DNA from: Halegenticoccus tardaugens
Lineage (GTDB): Archaea > Halobacteriota > Halobacteria > Halobacteriales > Haloferacaceae
Length of the DNA stretch: 64,000 bases
Reading direction: 5' to 3'
NCBI RefSeq assembly: GCF_004116405.1
Contig: NZ_SDIC01000009.1
Coordinates: forward strand, 152,314 to 216,313
The stretch's first letter is position 1. The number at the start of each line of letters is the position of its first letter. Of this stretch, positions 36,348 to 44,847 are shown piece after piece. The notes under the pieces were generated by a model. The model was given only the letters and a program-made list of their open reading frames with translations. It was not told the origin of the DNA and did no database searches. The position numbers and the translations under genes were made by a program.

Positions 36348-36959
36348 ATGACTCGAATCGACATCGTCCTGTACGAGGGCTTCGACGAACTCGACGCCGT
36401 CGGCCCCTACGAGGTGTTTTCGAACGCGGCGAAGCGCGGGGCGGACCTCGAACCGCGCCTCGTAACCGTCGACGGACGCGACCGGGTGACGGCGAGCCAC
36501 GGCCTCCGCGTCGAAGCGGACGGGACGCTCCCGGGTCCCGACGCTCCCGACCGCCCGGACGTCGTCGTCGTTCCCGGCGGGGGCTGGAGCGATCGGAGCG
36601 AGGCGGGCGCGTGGACCGAAGCGGAGAAGGGCGAAGTTCCGGAGGCCGTCGCCGCCCACCACGCAGTCGGCGCGACCGTCGCGTCGGTCTGCACCGGCGG
36701 GATGCTGCTCGCGACGGCGGGGCTGACGGACGATCGTCCGGCGGTGACGCACGCGAGCGCGCTCTCCGACCTCCGGGCGTCGGGGGCCGAGGTGGTCGAC
36801 GCGCGCGTCGTGGACGACGGCGACCTCCTCTCCGCCGGCGGCGTCACCTCGGGGATCGATCTCGCGCTCCACCTCGTCGAACGCGAGGCGGGCGCGCGGA
36901 TCGCGGAGGACGTCGCGACCGCGCTCGAATACGAGCGCCGCGGCGTCGTCGCCTCGTAG
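36348..36959 (+). CDS. DJ-1/PfpI family protein
   Basis: This 203-residue protein has the glutamine amidotransferase-like fold with the nucleophile elbow VASVCTGGMLLATAG (Cys near residue 107) and VVVVPGGGWSD. The N-terminal Glu of the family, YEGFDELDAVGPYEVF, is also kept, as in isonitrile hydratase- and ThiJ-like members. The activity could be hydrolase, chaperone or deglycase. GCTTTGTC lies about 28 nt before the ATG. It is divergent from the winged-helix gene. Confidence 0.87.
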   Translation: MTRIDIVLYEGFDELDAVGPYEVFSNAAKRGADLEPRLVTVDGRDRVTASHGLRVEADGTLPGPDAPDRPDVVVVPGGGWSDRSEAGAWTEAEKGEVPEAVAAHHAVGATVASVCTGGMLLATAGLTDDRPAVTHASALSDLRASGAEVVDARVVDDGDLLSAGGVTSGIDLALHLVEREAGARIAEDVATALEYERRGVVAS

Positions 36960-37087
36960 CCCGCCGTCGCCGATCGGGGAAGGGCGGGTCGCGGATTGAA
37001 GCGTCACTCGAAGCGGAAACTCCCCGGGAAAGATAACTTGGCTTACATTTAATCCGCTCTCGGTCGATACGGAGAGTGGAGACAGAG

Positions 37088-37696
37088 ATGACTTACGAAC
37101 TCCCCGACCTTCCGTACGATTACGACGCGCTCGAACCGTCCATCGACGCGCGCATCATGGAACTGCACCACGACAAGCACCACCAGAGCTACGTCGACGG
37201 CGCGAACAGCGCGCTGGAGCAGCTCGAATCCATGCGCGAGAGCGGCGACTTCGGCGACGTGAAGGGCGTCGAACGCAACCTCGCGTTCAACCTCTCGGGA
37301 CACGTAAACCACACCGTGTTCTGGCGGAACATGAGCCCCGACGGCGGCGGCGAACCCGGCGGCGAGTTCGCCGACGCGATCGAGGCGGACTTCGGCTCGT
37401 TCGACGGGTTCAAATCGCACTTCTCCGCGGCCGCGATGAACGCCGAGGGCTCCGGCTGGGGGATGTTGCTCTACGACCACGTCGGCGACGGGATGATCGT
37501 CGCGGCGGCCGAGAACCACCAGAATCAGACGCCGCAGGGGACGACGCCGCTGCTCGTGCTCGACGTGTGGGAGCACGCGTACTACCTCCAGTACGAGAAC
37601 AACCGCGGCGAGTACATCGACAACTTCTGGGACGTCGTCGACTGGGACGACGTCGCGCAGCGCTACGACGACTGTCAGGGTCGGACGATCCAGTAG
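37088..37696 (+). CDS. sod: Superoxide dismutase, Gln-type (Mn-like)
   Basis: This 202-residue Fe/Mn SOD has metal ligands in ELHHDKHHQSYV (first His), SGHVNHTVFW, and the Asp and His of LDVWEHAYY. The second-sphere residue appears to be the Gln of NQTPQGTT, as in Mn-SODs. The 3' half resembles bacterial and mitochondrial Mn-SOD. TTTAAT (about 37049-37054) and GGAGACAG before the ATG indicate a short leader. A second, different SOD gene follows 157 bp downstream in the same direction. Confidence 0.93.
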   Translation: MTYELPDLPYDYDALEPSIDARIMELHHDKHHQSYVDGANSALEQLESMRESGDFGDVKGVERNLAFNLSGHVNHTVFWRNMSPDGGGEPGGEFADAIEADFGSFDGFKSHFSAAAMNAEGSGWGMLLYDHVGDGMIVAAAENHQNQTPQGTTPLLVLDVWEHAYYLQYENNRGEYIDNFWDVVDWDDVAQRYDDCQGRTIQ

Positions 37697-37853
37697 ACCG
37701 ACCGTCCGCCGGTTCCGACTCCCTCGCGCCCCGTTTTTGTCGTCGTCGCTGCGAACGGGTCCCGGTCGCGCTCACGAATCGTGACGCGTGCTATCGTACC
37801 TCTCCTCAAACTTTAACAGCGTTCCTGAATAACCAACCGGCGGAGGAATCACC

Positions 37854-38453
37854 ATGAGTCACGAACTCCCGCCGCTTCCGTACGACTACGACGCACTCGA
37901 ACCGCACATCTCCGAGCAGGTGCTGACGTGGCACCACGACACGCACCACCAGGGCTACGTCAACGGCTGGAACTCGGCCGAGGAGACGCTGGCGGAGAAC
38001 CGCGAGAGCGGCGACTTCGGCTCCTCCGGGAGCGCGCTCCGGAACGTGACCCACAACGGCTGCGGGCACATCCTCCACGACCTGTTCTGGCAGAACATGT
38101 CGCCGGAGGGTGGCGACGACGCCACCGGCGCGCTCGCGGACCGGATCGAGCAGGACTTCGGCTCCTACGAGGCGTGGAAGGGCGAGTTCGAAGCCGCCGC
38201 GAAGAACGCGAGCGGCTGGGCGCTCCTCGTCTACGACAGCTTCTCGAACCAGCTTCGCAACGTAGTCGTCGACAAGCACGACCAGGGCGCGCTGTGGGGC
38301 TCCCACCCGATCCTCGCGCTCGACGTGTGGGAACACTCGTACTACTACGACTACGGTCCGGCGCGCGGCGACTTCATCGACGCGTTCTTCGAGGTCGTCG
38401 ACTGGGACGAGCCGAACCGCCGCTACGAGCAGGCGGTCGAGCTGTTCGAGTAG
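37854..38453 (+). CDS. sod: Superoxide dismutase, His-type (haloarchaeal)
   Basis: This 199-residue Fe/Mn SOD of the classical haloarchaeal form starts MSHELPPLPYDYDALEPHI. Ligands are in TWHHDTHHQGYV, CGHILHDLFW and LDVWEHSYY. The position of the Mn-type Gln seems to be taken by His in the DKHDQGALWGSHP stretch. A GGAGG ribosome binding site lies a few bases before the ATG, and CTTTAAC (37810-37816) is the box A. It has its own promoter, so the two SOD genes can be regulated separately. Confidence 0.94.
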   Translation: MSHELPPLPYDYDALEPHISEQVLTWHHDTHHQGYVNGWNSAEETLAENRESGDFGSSGSALRNVTHNGCGHILHDLFWQNMSPEGGDDATGALADRIEQDFGSYEAWKGEFEAAAKNASGWALLVYDSFSNQLRNVVVDKHDQGALWGSHPILALDVWEHSYYYDYGPARGDFIDAFFEVVDWDEPNRRYEQAVELFE

Positions 38454-38582
38454 GTCGCGCAGAATCCGTCAATCCCGATTTTTTCGCCGAACCGCACCGT
38501 AGAGTGAAACGTTCGAACCTGCGCCCCGAGCGACGCGTTCGAGCCGGGCGAGCGGCGCGTCGAAACCGTCAATCGGTGTCCC

Positions 38583-39050
38583 TCAGTCGGAGTCGCATCC
38601 GCCCCGCGACCCCGGTTCGGCGGACCTCGACCCGTCCGAACCGCCGGACGGCCTGAACTCGTCGGTCGAGTACTCGCCCACCAGATCGCCGATCTTCGCG
38701 TCGAGCTTCGAGAAGTCGTAGTACTCGTCGCGCCGGTCGAAGCTCGCGAACACGCCGATCCGCGCGTCCCCGCTTTCGAGGAACGTGCGGAACAGTTCGA
38801 ACGAGGAGAAGCCGCGGACCGTGTACTGGTAATCGGCGTAGTACAGCTTCTCGTACGTGTCGCGCGTCACGTAGCCGTACCGTTCGTTGTCGACGAAGGC
38901 CGCCACGTCGAGGTCTTCGATCCGGCGCTCGACGTCCGGTCTGACGTACAGCCGCTCGTGGGTCCACTGATCGAACAGCCAGACGTCGCGCAGTGACTCG
39001 CCGCCGAGCTCTTCGAAGAGTGCCACGAGGCGGTCCGTCGCATCGCTCAT
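38583..39050 (-). CDS. Conserved haloarchaeal hypothetical protein, 155 aa
   Basis: This soluble protein is rich in aromatic residues (YEKLYYADYQYTV near 67-79 and RRDEYYDFSKLDAKIGDLV near 105-123) and ends in a flexible Gly/Ser tail with one Cys. GGTTATC lies 26-32 nt before the ATG. I do not recognise a functional family. Its start is close to the divergent DUF5827-like gene. Confidence 0.7.
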   Translation of the reverse strand: MSDATDRLVALFEELGGESLRDVWLFDQWTHERLYVRPDVERRIEDLDVAAFVDNERYGYVTRDTYEKLYYADYQYTVRGFSSFELFRTFLESGDARIGVFASFDRRDEYYDFSKLDAKIGDLVGEYSTDEFRPSGGSDGSRSAEPGSRGGCDSD

Positions 39051-39253
39051 ACGTCCGCCAGATGCCGCCGGCAGATAACCATTTTTGTGCTCGGTTGAGA
39101 GGTCAGATGAAGGTGAACCCGCCCCGCCCGAACCGACCGCCGACGGCTCGCTCCGGCCGCCCTCTCGCCCCCTTTTCGCTCCGGCCGTCCTCGCTTCACC
39201 CCGCGAAACGAGAGACCGCCAGGATTTACCGCCGACCGGTCGTACCGCTTCGC

Positions 39254-39523
39254 ATGCCGAAACCGAAAGACGAGTTCGAGGCGCTGTACCCGTGCGACTT
39301 CTACACGCCCGAGGACCTCCTCGAAGCGGATCAGATGTACACGGTCTACGAGATCGCGCGCCTCCTCCAGGGGCTGGACGCCGACGCCGAGATCGACGTG
39401 GAGACGGAGGAGATCCTGCTCGACTGGGCCATCCCGTGGATCATGCGGAACGCCGACGACCTCGTGGTCGCCGAGCCGCCGAGCGAGGAGGAGCCGGGGT
39501 ACTACGGGCTGAAAACCGAGTGA
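39254..39523 (+). CDS. DUF5827-like small protein
   Basis: This 89-residue acidic protein starts MPKPKDEFEALYPCDFYTPE and has two helix-rich segments and one Cys. I believe this matches the haloarchaeal DUF5827 family, from memory only. ATTTACCG lies about 27-30 nt before the ATG. A longer upstream frame is Arg-rich noise. Function is unknown. Its stop lies next to the stop of the convergent MBL gene. Confidence 0.75.
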   Translation: MPKPKDEFEALYPCDFYTPEDLLEADQMYTVYEIARLLQGLDADAEIDVETEEILLDWAIPWIMRNADDLVVAEPPSEEEPGYYGLKTE

Positions 39524-39524
39524 G

Positions 39525-40103
39525 CTACCCCAGTCGGGCGGCTCTGCTCGCGAGTTCGACGTCGTGGTACGGGTTCGTGACGACGCTCGGACCGTGGCCG
39601 ACGTGCATCTCCCCGAGCGACTCGTCGACCGTCTCGCGCATCCGGTCGATGCTCGCGATCAGCGTCTCGCGGTCGCCCTCTTCGAGGTCGGTCCGTCCGA
39701 AGCTCCCGTTCTGGAAGACGAGGTCCCCCGCGAAGAGGACGCTCGCGTCCGGCGAGTAGAAGCAGAGGTGGTCGTCCTTGTGCCCGGGCGTGTGGAGGGC
39801 GACGTAGTCGTGATCGCCGAGCCGAACCGTCTCCCCGTCGTCGATTCGGCGGTCGACGAGGGGGTTTCCGGGATCGAACCCCCAGACCTCGACGCCGAAC
39901 GCGTCGCGGACGGCGTCCACGTTGCCGACGTGGTCCGGGTGGGTGTGCGTCAGCACGATCGCGTCGAGGGAGTCCGTGCGCTCGCGTACCCGCTCGACCG
40001 CGTCGAAGTTCGCGCCCGCGTCGACGAGGACCCCGCGCTCGCCCTCGACGAGGAAGGCGTTGCTCGTGAACGCGCGGACGCCCTGCGCGACGTTGTGGAT
40101 CAT
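39525..40103 (-). CDS. MBL-fold metallohydrolase
   Basis: This 192-residue protein has the metal site HTHPDH in VLTHTHPDHVGN, HTPGHKDDH, GDLVFQNGSFGRTD and the terminal HVGHGPSVV. The pattern suits glyoxalase II- or MBL-type hydrolases that bind two zinc or iron ions. No substrate can be assigned. The gene is divergent from thyA and convergent with the DUF5827-like gene, one base between stops. Confidence 0.88.
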   Translation of the reverse strand: MIHNVAQGVRAFTSNAFLVEGERGVLVDAGANFDAVERVRERTDSLDAIVLTHTHPDHVGNVDAVRDAFGVEVWGFDPGNPLVDRRIDDGETVRLGDHDYVALHTPGHKDDHLCFYSPDASVLFAGDLVFQNGSFGRTDLEEGDRETLIASIDRMRETVDESLGEMHVGHGPSVVTNPYHDVELASRAARLG

Positions 40104-40194
40104 GACCCCGGCTACGACACGGGTCGACTTCGGTGTTCCTCTCGCGTCGGACGATCGGGTTCGGTGGATGCAGCACCTGCCGCGTTTTCAGTGG

Positions 40195-40289
40195 GTTTAG
40201 TACCCGCCACGCCCGATGGTCGGTGAGACACCGTGGCGCGAACCGACAGACACCCCGACGGCATCGACGCGGAGGAGGCGGACCCGTGA
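40195..40289 (+). promoter_or_regulatory. thyA promoter and 18-codon mini-ORF
   Basis: GTTTAGTA (40195-40202) is followed by GTG 40233. This opens an 18-codon frame (MARTDRHPDGIDAEEADP) whose TGA overlaps the GTG of thyA as GTGA (40286-40289). The frame contains GGAGGAGG (40271-40278), the ribosome binding site of thyA. The box-to-GTG distance (31-38) is a little long, so this example is weaker than the others. Confidence 0.4.
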
Positions 40290-41281
40290 AGCAGTATCTC
40301 GACCTGGTCGAGGGAGTCCTCCGCGAGGGCGCGTACAAGCCGAACCGGACGGGCGTCGACACCATTTCGGCGTTCAGTCGACACTACGAGGTGGACCTCT
40401 CAGAGGGATTTCCGCTGCTCACGACGAAGGATCTGTCCGGGTATCGCTGGAACTCGCTGATTCACGAGCTCCTGTGGTACCTCTCGGGCGAGGAGCACGT
40501 CCGAAACCTTCGCGAACAGACGAAGATCTGGAACGCCTGGGCGGACGATCAGGGACGCCTCGACACCGCCTACGGCCGATTCTGGCGGCGGTATCCGATC
40601 CCCGACTCGGGGCTGTCGGGGGAAGCGTGGCCCGAGGAGGGCCACCGGTGGGTCAACGACGACGAGCGGACGTTCGACCAGATCGCCTACGTGCTCGACC
40701 AGCTTCGCGAGAATCCGCAATCTCGCCGGCTCGTCGTCAACGCCTGGCACCCCGCGAACGCCGCCGTCAGCACCCTTCCGCCGTGTCACTACACGTTCGT
40801 CTTCAACGTCCAGGGCGACCGGCTGAACCTGCACCTGACGCAGCGTTCCGGCGACGTCGCCCTCGGCGTTCCGTTCAACGTCGCCGCCTACTCGCTCCTG
40901 GCGCAGGCCGTCGCGGGACGGACCGGGTTCGAACTCGGCTCGTTCGCACACACCGTCGTCGACGCGCACGTTTACTGCGGCGAGGACTCCCGTGGGGAGT
41001 GGTACGCGGAGAACCTCCCGGCGCTGCAGGGGCGGCTGGCCGCCGTCGAGGAGCGGGCTGACTTCCTCGGCGTGCGCGAGTGGGTCGAGGAGAGCGCCCC
41101 TGCGGAGGAGACGGAGGGATACGACCACGTTCCCGGGCTCCTGTTGCAACTGTCGCGCGAGCCGCGTCCGCGGCCGCGACTGGAGATCGCGGACAAACCG
41201 CTCGACGAACTCGCGTTCGAGGACGTTCGGCTGCGCGACTACGACGCCGCCGAGGGAATCCGCTTCTCGGTCGCCGAGTGA
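40286..41281 (+). CDS. thyA: Thymidylate synthase
   Basis: This 331-residue ThyA-type enzyme has an N-terminal GVDTISAFSRHYEVDL region, the catalytic Cys in LPPCHYTFVFNV, and QRSGDVALGVPFNVAAYSLL for dUMP and folate binding. It methylates dUMP with methylenetetrahydrofolate. An insertion near 115-140 and a C-terminal extension of about 60 residues make it longer than E. coli ThyA. The GTG start is supported by GGAGGAGG just upstream. Its stop and the ATG of folA share one base (TGATG). Confidence 0.93.
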   Translation: MKQYLDLVEGVLREGAYKPNRTGVDTISAFSRHYEVDLSEGFPLLTTKDLSGYRWNSLIHELLWYLSGEEHVRNLREQTKIWNAWADDQGRLDTAYGRFWRRYPIPDSGLSGEAWPEEGHRWVNDDERTFDQIAYVLDQLRENPQSRRLVVNAWHPANAAVSTLPPCHYTFVFNVQGDRLNLHLTQRSGDVALGVPFNVAAYSLLAQAVAGRTGFELGSFAHTVVDAHVYCGEDSRGEWYAENLPALQGRLAAVEERADFLGVREWVEESAPAEETEGYDHVPGLLLQLSREPRPRPRLEIADKPLDELAFEDVRLRDYDAAEGIRFSVAE

Positions 41282-41802
41282 TGGCGCCCGAGACGGAGCC
41301 CGAGATGGAGATCGCGCTCGTCGCCGCCGTCGCGTCGAATGGCGTCATCGGCGCCGACGGCGACATGCCGTGGCACTACCCCGAGGACCTCCGGCACTTC
41401 AAGGAGACGACGACCGGCCACCCGGTGATCGCGGGCAGGCGGACGTACGAGAGCATCGCGGCTCGGATCGGCGGGCCGCTCCCCGGCCGGACGAACGTCG
41501 TCCTGAGCACGCGCGACCCGGACTTGCCGGAGGGCGCGGTTCTCGCGGGATCGATCGACGAAGCGATCGCCGTCGCCCGGGAAATCGCCGGCGAGGGCGG
41601 CACCGTCTTCGTGATCGGCGGGGCGACCGTGTACGAGCAGTTCCTCCCGCGGGCCGATCGTCTCGTCCTCACCGAGATCGACGCGGCGTTCGACGGGGAC
41701 ACGCGATTCCCCGAGTGGGACGAGAGCGAGTGGGAGGAGGTGAGCCGCGACGAGCGCGAGGCGTTCGCGTTCGTCGAGTACCGGCGCCGCGCGGACGGCT
41801 GA
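41281..41802 (+). CDS. folA: Dihydrofolate reductase
   Basis: This 173-residue protein has the DHFR pattern VAAVASNGVIGADGDMPWHYPEDLRHFK, with the Pro-Trp and Asp/Glu of the folate site, AGRRTYESI, and GGTVFVIGGATVYEQFLP for NADPH. It regenerates tetrahydrofolate after thymidylate synthase. The overlap with thyA (TGATG) shows they are one operon, a linkage known in many organisms. Confidence 0.94.
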   Translation: MAPETEPEMEIALVAAVASNGVIGADGDMPWHYPEDLRHFKETTTGHPVIAGRRTYESIAARIGGPLPGRTNVVLSTRDPDLPEGAVLAGSIDEAIAVAREIAGEGGTVFVIGGATVYEQFLPRADRLVLTEIDAAFDGDTRFPEWDESEWEEVSRDEREAFAFVEYRRRADG

Positions 41803-41847
41803 CGGGGCGCTGTGCCGCCGTCGTCAGTCGGCGGGATTCTCGGGTTC

Positions 41848-42381
41848 TCAGAACCGGCGAGCGTCGGGACCCTCCGGGACCGTGTACTCGTCGATCCACG
41901 GCGGCTCGGTTCGGTCCTTTGCCCACTCGAACAGGTGGCGCTTCTCGTTCGCGTAGTAGAGCCGGTAGGCGTCGACGTAGTCTTCGGCCGTCCAGCCGCC
42001 GGTCACCTGCGGCGGGTCCGTCCGCCCCGTCTCCGGCCACGCGAGATCGGAGAGGAGAGCGTCGTCCAGCGTTCCCACCGTGGCCCACGACCCGTGAACC
42101 CGCTCGTCGTCGTGATCCCAGCGGTAGCGCCACTCGTCGTGGGCGCGGTCGACGTAGTCGTGCGTGCGCTCCCAGTTCTCGCGCGAGGAGGCGGCCCACC
42201 GGGTGAGCGGATGGCCCGAGTGGGTGAAGTAGCGGTCGTCCGCCGGGTCGGGGTACCCGTTCAGCCGCGCGGCGGTCGTCAGCACCATCGACCCCTCGAA
42301 GACGCTGCTCAGGACGTGCCGGTCGACGAGCCACTCGACCGCCCGCCGAAGATCCCGATCGAGCCAGAAGGCGTTGACCAT
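41848..42381 (-). CDS. Member of a family common in phages and giant viruses
   Basis: This 177-residue protein starts MVNAFWLDRDLRRAVEW. It has the spaced pattern of a family known to me from phage and giant-virus genomes: LDxD near the start, DRHV near 20, and HSGHPLTRWAASSRENW near 69-85. A Tyr/His stretch follows (RYRWDHDDERVHGSW), and then DAYRLYYANEKRHLFEWA followed by PPWI. I do not know its biochemical activity. It lies between the thyA-folA operon and sufB, opposite in direction to thyA-folA. Confidence 0.65.
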   Translation of the reverse strand: MVNAFWLDRDLRRAVEWLVDRHVLSSVFEGSMVLTTAARLNGYPDPADDRYFTHSGHPLTRWAASSRENWERTHDYVDRAHDEWRYRWDHDDERVHGSWATVGTLDDALLSDLAWPETGRTDPPQVTGGWTAEDYVDAYRLYYANEKRHLFEWAKDRTEPPWIDEYTVPEGPDARRF

Positions 42382-42468
42382 TGGGCGTGAGAAGGGAGGA
42401 ATCGAGCGCGGATAGGGGCGTCGGCCCCGGCGGAAGAGGAGATGAAACGGACCGCTGACCCGTCGGAC

Positions 42469-43932
42469 TTACCCGAGGCTTCCCTCCATTTCGAGTTCGA
42501 CGAGGCGGTTGAGTTCGACCGCGTACTCGATCGGCAGCTCGTTCGTGATCGGCTCGATGAACCCGGAGACGATGAGTTGCTTTGCGTCGTCGTCGTCGAG
42601 GCCGCGCGACTGCAGGTAGAACACGTCCTCGTCGCCGATCTTCCCCACCGTCGCCTCGTGCGCCACGTCGACGTCGCTCTCGTGGATCTCGATGTGCGGC
42701 ATCGTGTCGCTCTGGCTCTCGTTGTCGAACATGAGCGCGTCGCACTCGACGGAGCAGGCGGCGTCCTTCGCGCCGCGGGCGATGCGGACCAGCCCGCGGT
42801 AGTTGGTGCGGCCGCCGCCCTTCGAGATCGACTTCGAGACGATCGTCGACTTGGTCTCGGGGGCGTTGTGGTACACCTTCGCGCCCGTGTCGATGTTCTG
42901 CCCGGCGGTGGCGAAGGCGATGGTGATGTGGTTGTCCGACGCGCCGCGACCGTTGAGGATCGTCGCGGGATACAGCATGGTCGATTTCGAGCCCATGGAG
43001 CCGGAGATCCACTCCATGCGGCCGCCCTTCTCGACGATCGCGCGCTTCGTGTTGAGGTTGTACGTGTTCTTCGACCAGTTTTGCACCGTCGAGTACTGCA
43101 CGTGCGCGTCCTCGCCGACGAACACCTCGACGGCACCCGAGTGCAGGTTGAACACGCCGTACTTGGGTGCGGAGCAGCCCTCGATGTAGTGGACCTCCGA
43201 TCCTTTCTCGGCGACGATGAGGGTGTGTTCGAACTGGCCCATGCCCTCGGAGTTCATCCGGAAGTACGCCTGGACCGGCATCTCGACCGTGATCCCCTCC
43301 GGCACGTAGACGAAGGAACCGCCGGACCAGATCGCGCCGTGCAGCGCCGCGAACTTGTTGTCCGACGGCGGCACGCACTTCGTCATGAAGTACTCCTCGA
43401 CCAGTTCGGGGTACTTCCGCACGGCTTCGTCCATGTTACAGAAGATCACGCCCTTTTCCTGCCACTGTTCTTGCATGTTCTGGTAGACGATCTCGGACTC
43501 GTACTGGGCGCCGACGCCCGAGAGCGCGTTGCGCTCGGCTTCGGGGATGCCCAGCTTGTCGAACGTGTCGCGGATCTCCTCCGGCAGGTCGTCCCACGAC
43601 TCCGCGCCGCCGCGCGTCTCGATGTCCGGGCGGATGTACGGGACGATCTGGTTCACGTCGACCTCCGAGAGGTCGGGCTGCCCCGGCCACCCGGTCGGCA
43701 TCGGCATCGCGTCGAACATCCGAAGCGCGCGGAGGCGGCGCTTCAGCATCCACTCCGGTTCGCCCTTGTCCTCCGAGATGACTCGAATCGTCTCCTCGGT
43801 GAGACCCTTGTCGGCCTTGAACGCGGCCTTCTGGACCTTCTTGAAGTCGAAGCGGGACTGCGCGTCCGCCGTTCGGAAGTGCTCCTCGTCCGCCGTGAGT
43901 TCTTTGTCGGCCGGTTCCTCCTTCGTACTCAT
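42469..43932 (-). CDS. sufB: Fe-S cluster assembly protein SufB
   Basis: This 487-residue protein matches SufB over its whole length: GIPEAERNALSGVGAQYESE, KCVPPSDNKFAALHGAIWSG, QFEHTLIVAEKGSEVHYIEG, and a C-terminal beta-helix ending ELPIEYAVELNRLVELEMEG. With SufC and SufD it builds iron-sulfur clusters. Neither sufC nor sufD flanks it here, unlike the usual sufCBD operon. GATATAGC lies about 29-35 nt before the ATG. Confidence 0.95.
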   Translation of the reverse strand: MSTKEEPADKELTADEEHFRTADAQSRFDFKKVQKAAFKADKGLTEETIRVISEDKGEPEWMLKRRLRALRMFDAMPMPTGWPGQPDLSEVDVNQIVPYIRPDIETRGGAESWDDLPEEIRDTFDKLGIPEAERNALSGVGAQYESEIVYQNMQEQWQEKGVIFCNMDEAVRKYPELVEEYFMTKCVPPSDNKFAALHGAIWSGGSFVYVPEGITVEMPVQAYFRMNSEGMGQFEHTLIVAEKGSEVHYIEGCSAPKYGVFNLHSGAVEVFVGEDAHVQYSTVQNWSKNTYNLNTKRAIVEKGGRMEWISGSMGSKSTMLYPATILNGRGASDNHITIAFATAGQNIDTGAKVYHNAPETKSTIVSKSISKGGGRTNYRGLVRIARGAKDAACSVECDALMFDNESQSDTMPHIEIHESDVDVAHEATVGKIGDEDVFYLQSRGLDDDDAKQLIVSGFIEPITNELPIEYAVELNRLVELEMEGSLG

Positions 43933-44021
43933 GACGGTAGACTAGGGGTGTCGCAGCTATATCACGCTGTCTGGCCCCGCGTGTTCCTTCCGGATCACAT
44001 CAGGTCGACCGCTTAGGCAGG

Positions 44022-44107
44022 CTTTTTCCGGCGGGGCGTCGTACGCGGAGGCGATGACCGACAGCGTCGCCGCGGTGACGGATCGCGAGGGGGTCGGCGG
44101 ACGATGA
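44022..44107 (+). promoter_or_regulatory. Promoter and 17-codon mini-ORF before proteasome gene
   Basis: Box A CTTTTTCC (44022-44029) lies 25-32 nt before ATG 44054. This opens a 17-codon frame (MTDSVAAVTDREGVGGR) whose TGA overlaps the proteasome ATG as ATGA (44104-44107). The main ATG has no box A at leaderless distance, so the mini-ORF start is probably the 5' end of the mRNA. Confidence 0.5.
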
Positions 44108-44847
44108 ACCGAAGCAACCAGCAGGCGTACGACCGCGGGACGTCGCTGTACTCGCCCGACGGGCGCATCTACCAGGTCGAGTACGCGCGCGAGGCGGTCG
44201 AGCGCGGCGCGCCAGTCGTCGGCGTCCGGACGACCGACGGCGTCGCGTTCGCCGCCAAGCGCCGCACGCGATCGTCGCTGATGGTCGGAGAGAGCGTCGA
44301 GAAGCTGTACAAGATCGACGACCACGTCGGTGCCGCGAGCGCGGGTCACGTCGCCGACGCGCGAAAGCTCGTCGACGCGGCCCGCCGCGAGTCGCAGGTC
44401 GAACGCCTCCGGTACGGCGAGCCGATCGGCGTCGAGGCGCTGACGACGACCGTGACCGACCGGGTTCAGGAGAACACCCAGCGGGGCGGTACCCGCCCGT
44501 ACGGCGCGGCGCTCCTCCTCGGCGGCGTCGACGCGAGCGGCCCGCGGCTGTTTTCGGTCGACCCGTCGGGGACCGGGAGCGAGTGGAAGGCGGTCGCCAT
44601 CGGCGGCGGGCGCGAGTCGATCCAGGAGGCCCTCGAATCGGGGTACTCGACGGACCTCGATCTCGACGCCGGCTTGCGTCTCGCGCTGGGGGCGATCACG
44701 GTCGACGACGACGAGCGCAGCGCCGACGGGCTGACGGCCAGCGCGATCTCCGACGACGGATATCGGACGATCGACGCCGACGCGATCGCCGACCTGCTCG
44801 CCGACGAGGGGGCCGCTGAAGACGACGCCGGCGACGCCGGGGAATGA
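44104..44847 (+). CDS. Proteasome alpha subunit (alpha2/PsmC-like)
   Basis: This 247-residue 20S alpha-type subunit has the N-terminal gate and H0 region YDRGTSLYSPDGRIYQVEYA, without an active-site Thr. SASAGHVADARKLVD and QENTQRGGTRPYGAALL are typical. The MNRxxxQAYDRGTSLYSPDG start resembles the second alpha subunit (PsmC) of Haloferax more than alpha1, which begins with an extra Gln-rich run. The tail is acidic. Its stop overlaps the MOSC gene start as ATGA (44844-44847). Confidence 0.9.
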   Translation: MNRSNQQAYDRGTSLYSPDGRIYQVEYAREAVERGAPVVGVRTTDGVAFAAKRRTRSSLMVGESVEKLYKIDDHVGAASAGHVADARKLVDAARRESQVERLRYGEPIGVEALTTTVTDRVQENTQRGGTRPYGAALLLGGVDASGPRLFSVDPSGTGSEWKAVAIGGGRESIQEALESGYSTDLDLDAGLRLALGAITVDDDERSADGLTASAISDDGYRTIDADAIADLLADEGAAEDDAGDAGE

